This document shows positions 16,223 to 24,152 of a stretch of 46,151 bases of DNA, piece after piece. The translations under genes were made by a program, and so were the position numbers. This stretch comes from Clostridium sp. MCC353. Its GTDB lineage: Bacteria > Bacillota > Clostridia > Lachnospirales > Lachnospiraceae. Position 1 is the stretch's first letter, and each line of letters begins with the position of its first letter. Location: NCBI RefSeq assembly GCF_018785315.1, contig NZ_WQPN01000020.1:1-46151 (forward strand), in the 5' to 3' direction. The notes under the pieces are model-generated. The model ran no database searches and was not told where the DNA came from. It saw nothing but the letters and a program-made list of their open reading frames with translations.

Positions 16223-16232
16223 GGAGGAAATT

Positions 16233-17333
16233 ATGAAAAAAACACTGTCATTTATGTTAGCCTGCGCCATGTCGGCCATGGCTCTTGCGGGATGCGCTTC
16301 CCAGTCAACGGCTGTAGAGACTACGCCTGCCGCCGCAGTCACAACGGAGGAGCCCACCCAGGCGCCCACCGCGGAATCAGTCACCGGTGAAACAACAATC
16401 GCTCCCAACACGGCTGCCCAGGCCGAATCCGAAGGAAAGGATCTGGTAAAAGTCGGATCTCTGAAGGGCCCCACATCCATGGGACTGGTATCCCTCATGG
16501 ATCAGGCTGATAAAGGAGAATCCTTAAATACATACGAATTCACCATGGTAACAGCCGCCGATGAACTGCTCACAAAGGTTGTAAGCGGGGGCCTGGACAT
16601 CGCGCTGGTGCCGGCCAACGTAGCAAGCGTTCTCTATAATAAGACAGGAGGCAAAGTGACTGCCATCGACATCAACACCCTGGGAGTTCTCTATGTGGTA
16701 TCCGGCGATGATTCCATCAAAACCATTGCCGATTTAAAGGGTAAAACCGTTTACATGACGGGCAAGGGAACCACCCCGGATTACGTGATCAACTACCTGC
16801 TTTCTGAAAACGGCCTTTCCAAAGATGATGTTTCCCTGGAATATAAATCAGAAGCGACGGAAGTAGCAGCCGTGCTGAAAGAGAATTCCGACGCCATCGG
16901 ACTTCTGCCCCAGCCATTTGTGACCGTTGCCATGGCCCAGAACGAAAATCTGAAACTGGTTCTGGATCTGACAAAGGAATGGGAGGCGGTTCAGGGTGAA
17001 AGCGGCAGCCAGCTGGTTACCGGCGTCACCATTGTGCGAAACGAATTTTTAGACAGCAATAAAGAAGCGGTGGAAAACTTCCTGAAAGAACATGAAGCGT
17101 CTGCCGGTTTCGCAGTATCTAACCCGGATGAAACCGCCGAGCTGGTAGCTGCCCAGGGCATCATTGAAAAAGCTCCGGTTGCAAAAAAAGCCCTTCCTTA
17201 CTGCAATATTACCTGCATAACGGGAGAAGAGATGAAATCAGCCCTCAGCGGCTACCTTCAGGTCCTGTTTGATCAGGAACCTGCTTCCGTAGGCGGAACC
17301 CTTCCTGCCGATGATTTTTATTACCTTCCTTAA
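16233..17333 (+). CDS. ABC transporter substrate-binding lipoprotein (NitT/TauT-like)
   Basis: A 366-residue exported lipoprotein: signal peptide MKKTLSFMLACAMSAMALAGC with the lipobox LAGC, then a Thr/Ala/Pro-rich linker to about residue 60, then a periplasmic-binding-protein type 2 fold of the NMT1/THI5-like group (VKVGSLKGPTSMGLVSL; ELLTKVVSGGLDIALVPANVA; DLKGKTVYMTGKGTTPDYV). Relatives bind sulfonates, nitrate or pyrimidine precursors; the ligand here is unknown. ATG 16221 is in frame but GGAGG lies after it; ATG 16233 is 5 bases from GGAGG and gives a normal signal peptide. It is the first gene of a four-gene operon ending in a glutaredoxin. Confidence 0.88.
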   Translation: MKKTLSFMLACAMSAMALAGCASQSTAVETTPAAAVTTEEPTQAPTAESVTGETTIAPNTAAQAESEGKDLVKVGSLKGPTSMGLVSLMDQADKGESLNTYEFTMVTAADELLTKVVSGGLDIALVPANVASVLYNKTGGKVTAIDINTLGVLYVVSGDDSIKTIADLKGKTVYMTGKGTTPDYVINYLLSENGLSKDDVSLEYKSEATEVAAVLKENSDAIGLLPQPFVTVAMAQNENLKLVLDLTKEWEAVQGESGSQLVTGVTIVRNEFLDSNKEAVENFLKEHEASAGFAVSNPDETAELVAAQGIIEKAPVAKKALPYCNITCITGEEMKSALSGYLQVLFDQEPASVGGTLPADDFYYLP

Positions 17334-17357
17334 AAGAGATGAACAAGGTGTGTTTCC

Positions 17358-18104
17358 ATGAATAAAAATGCATTGATCCGCAGATTTTTAATCGTCCTGT
17401 TCTGGCTGGGGCTCTGGCAGCTCATCAGCCTGGCGGTTCACAATTCAATCTTATTAGTAGGGCCTTTTGATATGATAAAGGCCCTTTTTTCCCAGGCAGC
17501 CACTGCTGATTTTTGGAAAAGCATCGCATTTTCCTTCGGAAAAATCAGCCTTGGATTCCTGGGAGCTTTTATATCCGCAATCCTGCTGGCCGGCCTGGCT
17601 TACCGGGTTCATTTTCTGGAAGAGCTTCTGGCGCCGTTCATGACCTTGGTCACCTCCATACCTGTGGCCTCCTTTGTCATCCTGGCCCTGATCTGGATCG
17701 GATCGGGCATGCTTTCCGTGTTCTGTTCTTTTCTAGTGGTGTTTCCGGTCATTTATGTAAATACGCTTGCCGGGCTCAGGAGTACGGACCGTCAGCTTTT
17801 GGAAATGGCCTCCGTATTCGATATGCCGGCCTGGAAACGGATCCATTATATCTATCGTCCGGCCGTTTTTCCCTACCTGGTGAGCAGTTGTAAGATCGCG
17901 TTGGGCATGAGCTGGAAATCGGGAATCGCCGCGGAAGTGATCGGGGTTCCCGACTATTCCATCGGCGAGCGGCTGTACATGTCCAAAATCTATCTGGACA
18001 CGGCCAATCTGTTCGCATGGACATTTGTGATCATTATCATCAGCGCTTTATTTGAACGGTTCTTTCTGATGCTTTTGAAGCGGGCCGTGGGGCGCGGCTG
18101 CTGA
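17358..18104 (+). CDS. ABC transporter permease (NitT/TauT-like)
   Basis: A 248-residue inner-membrane protein with about six hydrophobic segments and the binding-protein-dependent transport motif in EMASVFDMPAWKRIHYIYRPAVFPYL (EAA loop, about residues 150-175), where the ATPase docks. It belongs with the preceding substrate-binding lipoprotein (24 bases away) and the following ATPase. The 163 bases between it and the ATPase gene show no ORF but contain an inverted-repeat-like stretch (GAACGGTTTTTGTAACAGTT). Confidence 0.9.
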   Translation: MNKNALIRRFLIVLFWLGLWQLISLAVHNSILLVGPFDMIKALFSQAATADFWKSIAFSFGKISLGFLGAFISAILLAGLAYRVHFLEELLAPFMTLVTSIPVASFVILALIWIGSGMLSVFCSFLVVFPVIYVNTLAGLRSTDRQLLEMASVFDMPAWKRIHYIYRPAVFPYLVSSCKIALGMSWKSGIAAEVIGVPDYSIGERLYMSKIYLDTANLFAWTFVIIIISALFERFFLMLLKRAVGRGC

Positions 18105-18267
18105 CCTGGCATCCATTTTTGTTGGTGTTCACAGCCCCCGCTGGCGGACCCGCCTGTTATCCGGCGCCGTTTTGCATGGCTCTTCCTTTCGCTGTTTGAA
18201 CGGTTTTTGTAACAGTTCAGACAGGTCTTAACTGTTACCGATTTTTGAAGGAGAATGAAAAGCAGAC

Positions 18268-18861
18268 ATGAAAATACTTGTAAAAGATCTGGTAAAATCA
18301 TATAATCAAATTAGACTATTTCACCTGCCTGAACTGGAACTGAATTCAGGCGGTATCTATTGTTTGATGGGAGCTTCAGGGAGCGGAAAAACTACATTTA
18401 TGAGAATTCTTCTCGGGCTGGAAACAGCGGACAGCGGAATGGTGACAATCACCGGAGGAAACCGTTTTACTGCGGTATTTCAGGAAAACCGCCTGTGCGA
18501 AACATTTTCGCCTTTGGAGAATGTCATGATGGTGATGCGCAGGCCCGCCGACAGGAACAGGCTGTTAGATGAAATGAGCCAAATTCTCCCGGCGGAATGC
18601 CTGGAACGGCCTGTTTCCACGCTGAGCGGCGGTATGAAACGCCGTGTGGCCGTCTGCCGCGCCATGCTTGCGGATTCGGACGCGGTCATTATGGACGAAC
18701 CATTTACCGGATTGGATACAGAGACAAAACAGGCTGTCATCACTTATATAAAGGATCGTTTAAACAGCCGCATTCTTCTGGTATCCACCCATCAGGCAGA
18801 AGATATTGCCTTTTTCAAAGGCAGGATCATTCAACTAACAGGAGGTAATGCCAATGATTAA
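18268..18861 (+). CDS. ABC transporter ATP-binding protein, short form
   Basis: A 197-residue ATPase with all catalytic motifs: Walker A GASGSGKTT (about residue 34), Q-loop FQENRLCETF (about 71), signature LSGGMKRRVAV (about 117), Walker B AVIMDEPF (about 138) and the switch His in STHQAED (about 173). At 197 residues it is about 50 shorter than typical NitT/TauT ATPases, lacking a C-terminal extension. It should energise the adjacent permease. Its stop overlaps the glutaredoxin start by 8 bases, showing translational coupling. Confidence 0.9.
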   Translation: MKILVKDLVKSYNQIRLFHLPELELNSGGIYCLMGASGSGKTTFMRILLGLETADSGMVTITGGNRFTAVFQENRLCETFSPLENVMMVMRRPADRNRLLDEMSQILPAECLERPVSTLSGGMKRRVAVCRAMLADSDAVIMDEPFTGLDTETKQAVITYIKDRLNSRILLVSTHQAEDIAFFKGRIIQLTGGNAND

Positions 18862-19120
18862 GATTTACGGAACCAATATCTGCCCGCATTGTGAGACACT
18901 GAAAAAACGCCTGATGGCGGAATGTATCCCTTTCGAGTTTTTAGATTTCGGCGTTAATACCCAGAATCTAAAGGATTTTTTGAAAATCCGCGACAACCAT
19001 GATTATGACAGCCTCTTTGATCCGGTTCGTGAAGAAGGCCGCATTGGAATCCCCTGCATCGTCCTGGAGGACGGCTCCATAACCCTGGATCCTGAAGTTT
19101 TATTTACGGACGAAGAATAA
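18854..19120 (+). CDS. Glutaredoxin-like protein coupled to the ABC importer
   Basis: An 88-residue thioredoxin-fold protein starting MIKIYGTNICPHC, with the redox motif CPHC at residues 10-13 and the cis-Pro segment IGIPCIVLEDG. It could reduce disulfides or bind a thiol-reactive cargo. An earlier ATG (18848) is only 2 bases after GGAGG; ATG 18854 is 8 bases away and preferred. It overlaps the ATPase gene end. A dedicated glutaredoxin inside an importer operon suggests a cargo that needs reduction on entry; this is inference. Confidence 0.85.
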   Translation: MIKIYGTNICPHCETLKKRLMAECIPFEFLDFGVNTQNLKDFLKIRDNHDYDSLFDPVREEGRIGIPCIVLEDGSITLDPEVLFTDEE

Positions 19121-19145
19121 ATTAACATTAATAATACTTAAATGA

Positions 19146-19212
19146 CTAAGAGCATTGATTCCCTCCGGCCGCTGAAGCTGCGGGCGGAGGGAGGATCAAT
19201 GCTCTTAGGTTT
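19146..19212 (+). terminator. Long terminator hairpin after the importer operon
   Basis: A stem of about 27 bp with few mismatches (CTAAGAGCATTGAT and its complement outside, CCCTCCGGCCGC/GCGGGCGGAGGG inside) closes a short loop and is followed by GTTTT. It lies 26 bases after the glutaredoxin stop codon. Confidence 0.8.
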
Positions 19213-19277
19213 TATATGATATTTATTTATATGATATTTATGGTGTTTGTATTACTTATGTTTTTTATTACCTATGT

Positions 19278-19442
19278 TTTTATGCCGCACTTATACTTTT
19301 ATGCATCATATGTGCTTTTATGTATCACTTACGATTTTATGTATCATTTACACTTTTATGTACCACTTGCACTTTTATGTATCACTTGCACTTTTATGTA
19401 TCGCTTACACTTTTATGTATCACTTGTACTTTTATGTACCAC
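19278..19442. repeat. 19-bp tandem repeat array
   Basis: Eight full units and a partial ninth, each close to TTTTATGTATCACTTGCAC, differing mostly at single bases. Since 19 is not a multiple of 3, all three plus-strand frames stay open, which creates false ORFs. The array fills the 350-base gap between the terminator and the end of the flotillin gene. No promoter, RBS or gene is seen in it. Confidence 0.9.
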
Positions 19443-19470
19443 TTTTATGTTTTAGTTATGCTTTTATTCA

Positions 19471-21012
19471 CTATTTAGCAGCTCCATCTCCCATAACTGC
19501 ATCATTTCCTGCCGCCTGCTTTAACAGTTCGGCCTGTTCCTGGGTCAGCCCTGTGAGCTCAACCTTACGGTTTACCTTGGCTTCATAGGAATCCGCTTTC
19601 ATAATATCGGCCAGATCAACGCCTGTGGCTTCCCTCATGGATTCGAAGAGTTTTGCCATCACCACCGGCACATTCCCGGCTACGGTATTCATGCCGCTGT
19701 CGTCTCCGCCGCCGCCGATAATTGTGATCTTGTCGATCTTAGCAAGAGGTTCCGCAATCTTCCCTGCAATATCCGGCAATACCTGAATCATCATCTCGGC
19801 CATAGCTGCCTTATTGTATTTCTGGTATGCTTCGGCCTTTTTCTCCATACCTTCCGCCTCGGCCAGCGCTTTTGCCTGGATAGCTGCCGCTTCTGCCTCA
19901 CCTTTCGCCCTGATTCCTTCTGCTTCCTGCTTCATGGAATATACCTGTGCATCCGCCTGAGCCTTCCTGGCTTCCGCTTCTTTTTCAAGTTCAAACTTCT
20001 TGGCTTCTGCTTCCTTCTGACGCTTATAGAGATCCGCGTCGGCTCTCTGCTGCTCCGCAAACTTATCGGCTTCCGCCTGTTTCTTAATCTGAGCTTCCAG
20101 GGATTTTTCCTTAACATCAACTTCCCTGGCCTTCAGCTCCACTTCCCGCTCCTGACGCGCGATATCGGCGTTAATTGTTGCGGTTTCAATTGTCTTTCTC
20201 TGTTCCTGTTTCTGGATATCATAAGCTGCGTCCGCTTCCGCCTGTTTGGTATCTGCGGTTTTCTTCAGTTCCGCCCGTTTGATTTCCAGTTCATTGTTTC
20301 TCTTTGCGATCTCAGTCTGGGCATCCACCCTGGCATCATTGGCATCTTTATCGGCTTTGGCCTGAGCGATTGCCACATCTCTGTCCGCCTCTGCTTTGGC
20401 GATGCTGGCATCCTTTTTAATCTTAGCCGTGTTATCCATACCCAGGTCTTCAATCAGGCCATTTTTATCCATAACATTCTGGATGTTGCAGGAAAGGATT
20501 TCAATTCCCAGCTTCTCCATGTCGACTTTCGCTTTGGACTGTACCTGATTACCGAATTCATCCCGGTTATTATTAATATCTTTCAATGAAATAGTACCGA
20601 TGATCTCTCTCATGTTGCCCTGTAAGGAATCCTGAAGATCATTGACAATATCCTGAGTTCCTTTATTAAGGAAGTTGGTCATAGCCAGCTTCATCTTCTG
20701 GGGCTCTGTGCTCACCCTCACCTTCACAACCGCATCCACCTTAATATTGATGAAATCCAGCGTCGGTATAAAATCATCTGTCTTCACATCGATCGTTACC
20801 TGGCGGAGCATCAGTTTATCCATTCTTTCCAGATAAGGAATCATAATCCCCGCCCGTCCAATGAGCACTTTAGGCTCCTTCTTCAAACCAGATATAATAT
20901 AAGCCACATCCGGCGGCGCCTTCTTATACCCCACAGCCATAATGAGTATAAATAAAAAAACAATAACAACAGCTACAATCATTCCTGCATAACCTGCCAA
21001 AACTTCTAACAT
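19471..21012 (-). CDS. Flotillin-family (SPFH) membrane scaffold protein
   Basis: A 513-residue protein of the FloT/YuaG type. One N-terminal transmembrane segment (about residues 5-28) is followed by an SPFH/band-7 domain (about 35-190, with KVLIGRAGIMIPYLERMD) and a long Glu/Ala/Lys-rich coiled coil (about 210-420, rich in AEAD and KAEA repeats). The tail (IIGGGGDDSGMNT and on) matches flotillin C-termini. Flotillins form membrane microdomains. The frame extends 17 codons further; ATG 21012 has AGAGG 7 bases upstream and puts the membrane segment at the N-terminus as usual. No NfeD partner gene is adjacent. Confidence 0.92.
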   Translation of the reverse strand: MLEVLAGYAGMIVAVVIVFLFILIMAVGYKKAPPDVAYIISGLKKEPKVLIGRAGIMIPYLERMDKLMLRQVTIDVKTDDFIPTLDFINIKVDAVVKVRVSTEPQKMKLAMTNFLNKGTQDIVNDLQDSLQGNMREIIGTISLKDINNNRDEFGNQVQSKAKVDMEKLGIEILSCNIQNVMDKNGLIEDLGMDNTAKIKKDASIAKAEADRDVAIAQAKADKDANDARVDAQTEIAKRNNELEIKRAELKKTADTKQAEADAAYDIQKQEQRKTIETATINADIARQEREVELKAREVDVKEKSLEAQIKKQAEADKFAEQQRADADLYKRQKEAEAKKFELEKEAEARKAQADAQVYSMKQEAEGIRAKGEAEAAAIQAKALAEAEGMEKKAEAYQKYNKAAMAEMMIQVLPDIAGKIAEPLAKIDKITIIGGGGDDSGMNTVAGNVPVVMAKLFESMREATGVDLADIMKADSYEAKVNRKVELTGLTQEQAELLKQAAGNDAVMGDGAAK

Positions 21013-21179
21013 ACCTATACCTCTCTTTCCCCTAATTCTTTTACCTTTTTTATTATATTCCATTTATTTGCATAATTTTTGAATTTTTTCTTACTATTTC
21101 TCTAAGCTTTTAAAATATTACAACATTTCAAAAAATGCTTGTATATTTCCCCAACTCCGTTTATAATAGCTTTATTAGC

Positions 21180-21252
21180 GGGGCATTAGCGCAGCTGGGA
21201 GCGCGTTTGAATGGCATTCAAGAGGTCGTGGGTTCGAATCCCATATGCTCCA
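21180..21252 (+). tRNA. tRNA-Ala (GGC)
   Basis: A 73-base cloverleaf: acceptor GGGGCAT/ATGCTCC, D arm GCGCAGCTGGGAGCGC, anticodon arm TTTGA-ATGGCAT-TCAAG with anticodon GGC, T arm GTGGGTTCGAATCCCAT. The 3' CCA is not fully encoded. It is isolated and followed by its own terminator. Confidence 0.95.
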
Positions 21253-21256
21253 CGAT

Positions 21257-21289
21257 AAAACACAAGGTTGTTGGCCTTGTGTTTTTTTA
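21257..21289 (+). terminator. Terminator of tRNA-Ala
   Basis: AACACAAGG/CCTTGTGTT stem with a 7-base loop and a run of T directly after. Confidence 0.9.
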
Positions 21290-21303
21290 TTGGCGAGAGT
21301 AAC

Positions 21304-21598
21304 GCTGTGAAGAAGGGGACGCTGGGGCAGGAGGATGGAGAGGATCGGGCTTGGGGGACGGATTCCGGCCCTAAGAGATACTAGGCATTCAAAGAGAAAA
21401 AAAGACAGGGCGGTGCCCATTCGAGGTAAACTTTTTATGAACTTTACCTCTCAGTGGGCACCTCAGAAACTGATTCGGTTTTCAGCTTCTGCCTGTCTTT
21501 TTTCCTCTTTGAATGCCAAGTATCTCTAAGGGCCTGCATAGGTCCCCCAAAGCCCGATCCTCTCCATCCTCCTGCCCCAGCGCCCCCTTCTTCACGGC
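21304..21598 (+). repeat. Giant hairpin element 1 (295 bp)
   Basis: Arms 21304-21409 and 21492-21598 are inverted copies over about 105 bases with scattered mismatches. The head 21410-21491 forms two side hairpins: GGTGCCCA/TGGGCACC enclosing GAGGTAAA/TTTACCTC, and CAGAAACTGA/TCAGCTTCTG, a three-way-junction layout. The head aligns with that of element 2 (21901-22251, minus strand) with paired changes in the stems, while the arms have little resemblance. It starts 14 bases after the tRNA-Ala terminator. No protein gene is credible inside; apparent ORFs are mirror images of the arms. 21610-21735 holds only a 29-codon fragment of no known identity. Confidence 0.85.
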
Positions 21599-21735
21599 TG
21601 TGTACTGGCTGTGCTAATGAAAAAATGGAAACGAGAGTAAAAGTAATAGAATCTTTAAGTAATATGATATTTGACCTTTATATTGAACATAATATGGCCG
21701 CTCAAAGCAAATAACGTAGGGAAACATCATCAAGA

Positions 21736-21813
21736 TTAACATCGGGATTTAACATCAACCCTCAAGGCATTTTCGAAAATGCCTTGAGGGTTGATGTTAA
21801 ATCCCAATGTTAA
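21736..21813. repeat. 78-bp palindrome with one mismatch (family member 2)
   Basis: Two 39-base arms are symmetric about 21774/21775, with the single mismatch at 21743/21806. The core GGCATTTTCGAAAATGCC is identical to the palindrome at 5299-5366, while the outer arms differ greatly. It lies between the two giant hairpins, far from any protein gene end, so a simple terminator role is unlikely here. Confidence 0.9.
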
Positions 21814-21900
21814 AAACGAATATCGTATCAATTTCCCCCTTGAGATACCTCCATCCTTCCTATTAAATTGCATTTAATTACCTCAGCCAGAGAAAACCAG

Positions 21901-22251
21901 CAGGAAAGCGGTGTGAGGCGGCGTCCGGAGGGCAGGATTTTGAGGACCGGGCGGGCGGGGCGGAATCCGGCGGTGATGAAAGCCATCTGGAGACCGTTAG
22001 GGAGACTTAGGCTGCAGGCGTGGAAAAAGACGGGCAGAAACTGAAAACCAAATCAGTTTCTGAGATGCCCACTGAACGGTGAAGTCCCATAAAGAGTTCA
22101 CCGTGAATGGGCATCGGACCGTCTTTTTCCATGTCTGCGGCCTTAGTCTCCCTTACGGTCGGAAGCTGGTTTTCATCACCGCCGGATTCCGCCCCGCCCG
22201 TCCGGTCCTCAAAATCCTGCCCTCCGGGCGCCGCCTCGCACCGCTTTCCTG
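21901..22251 (-). repeat. Giant hairpin element 2 (351 bp)
   Basis: Arms 21901-22034 and 22117-22251 are inverted copies over about 134 bases; the inner 12 bp GGAAAAAGACGG/CCGTCTTTTTCC are perfect. The head, read on the minus strand, is ATGCCCA/TGGGCAT enclosing ACGGTGAA/TTCACCGT, then CAGAAACTGA/TCAGTTTCTG, the same plan as element 1 with compensating base changes. The right arm is homologous to bases 1-95 of this window. It ends 29 bases from the end of the YbjQ-like gene and could also serve as a barrier to its transcript. Confidence 0.85.
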
Positions 22252-22279
22252 CGTCACCTCTCAAAAATCCCCTGCAATT

Positions 22280-22591
22280 CTACAAAAATTTCACGGCCGT
22301 CCCATAAGCCATCACTTCCGCCGCCCCCTGGGCAACAGAACTGCTGTTATAGCGGACCGTCACAACAGCGTCAGCCCCCAGCGCTTCTGCCTGGCTGATC
22401 AGCCTCTCTGTGGCCAGAGCCCTGGCTTTTTCCATCATTTCATTATAAGATGTCAATTCCCCGCCCACCAGAGTCTTAAAGCTGTTCATAATATCTTTTC
22501 CGGCATGAACTGTCATAATGCTTGAACCCTTTACCAGGCCCAGCATTTCGAATTCCTTACCATTGATTGTTTCTGTTGTTACAAGCATCAT
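22280..22591 (-). CDS. YbjQ/UPF0145 family protein
   Basis: A 103-residue cytoplasmic protein of the YbjQ family (UPF0145, putative heavy-metal-binding fold). It starts MMLVTTETINGKEFEMLGLVKG and ends ADAVVTVRYNSSSVAQGAAEVMAYGTAVK, both typical; family proteins assemble into pentamers. Biochemical function is unproven. GGAGG lies 8 bases before ATG. It follows the oxidoreductase gene by 12 bases, last in a possible four-gene operon led by a candidate Mn-type riboswitch, which fits a metal-related role but does not prove one. Confidence 0.88.
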   Translation of the reverse strand: MMLVTTETINGKEFEMLGLVKGSSIMTVHAGKDIMNSFKTLVGGELTSYNEMMEKARALATERLISQAEALGADAVVTVRYNSSSVAQGAAEVMAYGTAVKFL

Positions 22592-22603
22592 ATCCGTGTC
22601 CTC

Positions 22604-23737
22604 CTAATTTATTAATTCTTCTTTCTTCGCCTGTTCCAGATACCGTTCATATTCTCCGGCATCCAGCGGCAGTGTTACCTTTTTTTCTGTCCAGGCTGAG
22701 AGATAAGCGGCATTGGCCAGCTCCATGGCCCGTTCCCCCTCTTCCCCCGGAGCAATCAGGTCCGAACGCTCCAGAACCGCCTGTGTAAAATTATTCAGCA
22801 TGATGATATAAGGTTTCTCCTCATCCATCTCCTCATATTCAGAATAGCGGGTGGTAAATTGAATCTCCTGGCTGCTGGTTACCTGGGCATGATTCGCATA
22901 GTCCCTCATATCCTCCTGATAGACGCAGACCTCCAGGCGGGCGCCCGTCAGCACCGCCCTGCCCTTTGTTCCGACGACTTCGATGGTATCTTCCCCTGCC
23001 GGTTCCCCGGTGGTCATAAAAAATGATCCCGTCATGCCATTTTTATATTCCATCAGCAAAGAGGCTTCGTCATCCACCTTAAAACCGTTATATTTGCCAA
23101 ATGGTATGTAAGCATAGATGGTTTCCGGCATGCCGAACAGCCACTGCCAGATATCCAGCGAATGCTGTCCCTGATTGAGCAGCATCCCGCCATTTTCACC
23201 ATTCCAACTGCTCCTCCAGGAACAGGATTTATGGTAAAAACGGGTGCGGAAAGACGTAATATCCTTTACAGACACCCGGCGCAGTTCCCCCAGCTCTCCG
23301 GAATCAATCAGCTCTTTCAGGGCGGTGTACTTAGGATAAGTCCTTCGGTGGAACATCATGAAATAAACGGTCCGGGCTTCATGGGCTGCCGCCCCCATCA
23401 CTCTGGCCTCTTTAATGGAAATTCCGGCCGGTTTGTCGCACATCACGTGTTTCCCTGCCGCCAGCGATCTGACGGTATATTCCAAATGGCTGGAATGGGG
23501 CGACGCAACGATTACAGCATCAAATTCCTCCTGTCTTTGAAACATTTCCTCAATGTCCCCATAGACCGCTGTTTCTTTGCCCAGGTTCTCCCTGATCCAG
23601 TCATGGCTCTCACGGCTTCTTGCGCAGACCGCCGTAAGCTCCATGCCCGGAACCAGGCCTTTGTTAATGAAATCCGCATACTTCCTGCCAATCGCTCCAA
23701 TTCCTACCAATACAGTCCTAACCCTGTTCCCGTTCAT
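22604..23737 (-). CDS. Gfo/Idh/MocA family oxidoreductase
   Basis: A 377-residue NAD(P)-dependent dehydrogenase. The N-terminal Rossmann motif is VLVGIGAIGRKYADF (about residues 8-22); DAVIVASPHSSHLE and HVMCDKPAGISIKEA (the catalytic-lysine EKP-like segment, here DKP) follow, then the C-terminal alpha/beta domain with the GGMLLNQGQHSLDIWQWLFG motif (His near residue 190). Substrates in the family are sugars, inositols and related polyols; this one is unknown. The frame extends 10 codons upstream, but ATG 23737 sits 5 bases from GGAGG. Confidence 0.9.
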   Translation of the reverse strand: MNGNRVRTVLVGIGAIGRKYADFINKGLVPGMELTAVCARSRESHDWIRENLGKETAVYGDIEEMFQRQEEFDAVIVASPHSSHLEYTVRSLAAGKHVMCDKPAGISIKEARVMGAAAHEARTVYFMMFHRRTYPKYTALKELIDSGELGELRRVSVKDITSFRTRFYHKSCSWRSSWNGENGGMLLNQGQHSLDIWQWLFGMPETIYAYIPFGKYNGFKVDDEASLLMEYKNGMTGSFFMTTGEPAGEDTIEVVGTKGRAVLTGARLEVCVYQEDMRDYANHAQVTSSQEIQFTTRYSEYEEMDEEKPYIIMLNNFTQAVLERSDLIAPGEEGERAMELANAAYLSAWTEKKVTLPLDAGEYERYLEQAKKEELIN

Positions 23738-23776
23738 TTCATCCTCCTTCTCCTGTTTCGTAATCAATTGCCTTCC

Positions 23777-24136
23777 CTATACTATAGACGCTCCAAACGG
23801 CATGAGCGCAAGTTTCGCGATTTTAAACTGCTGCAGGCCAAATGGAATGCCGACGATTGTAATGCAGAGCAAAATCCCGATCAGCGCCGATTCCAGCGCC
23901 AGAGGAATGCCCGACACAATCAGCCATACAATATTCAGCAGCAGAGAAACAGCGCCCCCTCCATATACCACTTCTTTCCCAAAAGGGAAAAAACTGAGCC
24001 CTGCAAATTTAAAACACTGCATGCCTACCGGTATACCAACTATTGTAATGCACCAAAGACAGCCGGTCAACAGCCAGCTGAGGCCGCTTAAAAAACCTCC
24101 GAAAATAAACCATAATAAATTACCTAAACATCCCAT
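23777..24136 (-). CDS. YccF family inner-membrane protein
   Basis: A 119-residue membrane protein made of two similar halves, each ending in the hallmark CITIVGIPVGMQCFKFA / CITIVGIPFGLQQFKIA, as in the YccF (DUF307) family. About four hydrophobic segments. Function in the family is unknown. ATG 24136 is 9 bases from GGGAG; the preceding TTG codon is less likely. It follows the 141-residue gene by 16 bases and so probably shares its riboswitch-controlled transcript. Confidence 0.88.
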   Translation of the reverse strand: MGCLGNLLWFIFGGFLSGLSWLLTGCLWCITIVGIPVGMQCFKFAGLSFFPFGKEVVYGGGAVSLLLNIVWLIVSGIPLALESALIGILLCITIVGIPFGLQQFKIAKLALMPFGASIV

Positions 24137-24152
24137 CAATCTACGCTCCCTT

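Noticed and set aside
16083-16232. TPP, guanidine or tetrahydrofolate riboswitch before the NMT1-like binding protein
   Set aside because: None of the conserved strands (for example CTGAGA with ACCTGATCTGG for TPP) is present.
19216-19588. Two overlapping plus-strand ORFs of 79 and 113 codons full of Phe, Tyr, His and Leu
   Set aside because: Both are produced by the 19-bp tandem repeats, which keep every frame open. There is no RBS and they run into the antisense of the flotillin gene.
21304-22251. Retron, group II intron or diversity-generating element
   Set aside because: No reverse transcriptase, no intron domain V-like sequence and no template/variable repeat pair was seen nearby.
21175-22525. 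Several ORFs of 66-148 codons on both strands
   Set aside because: They lie in the giant hairpins, where inverted arms yield mirrored peptides, or run antisense to the YbjQ-like gene. None has an RBS or recognised domain.
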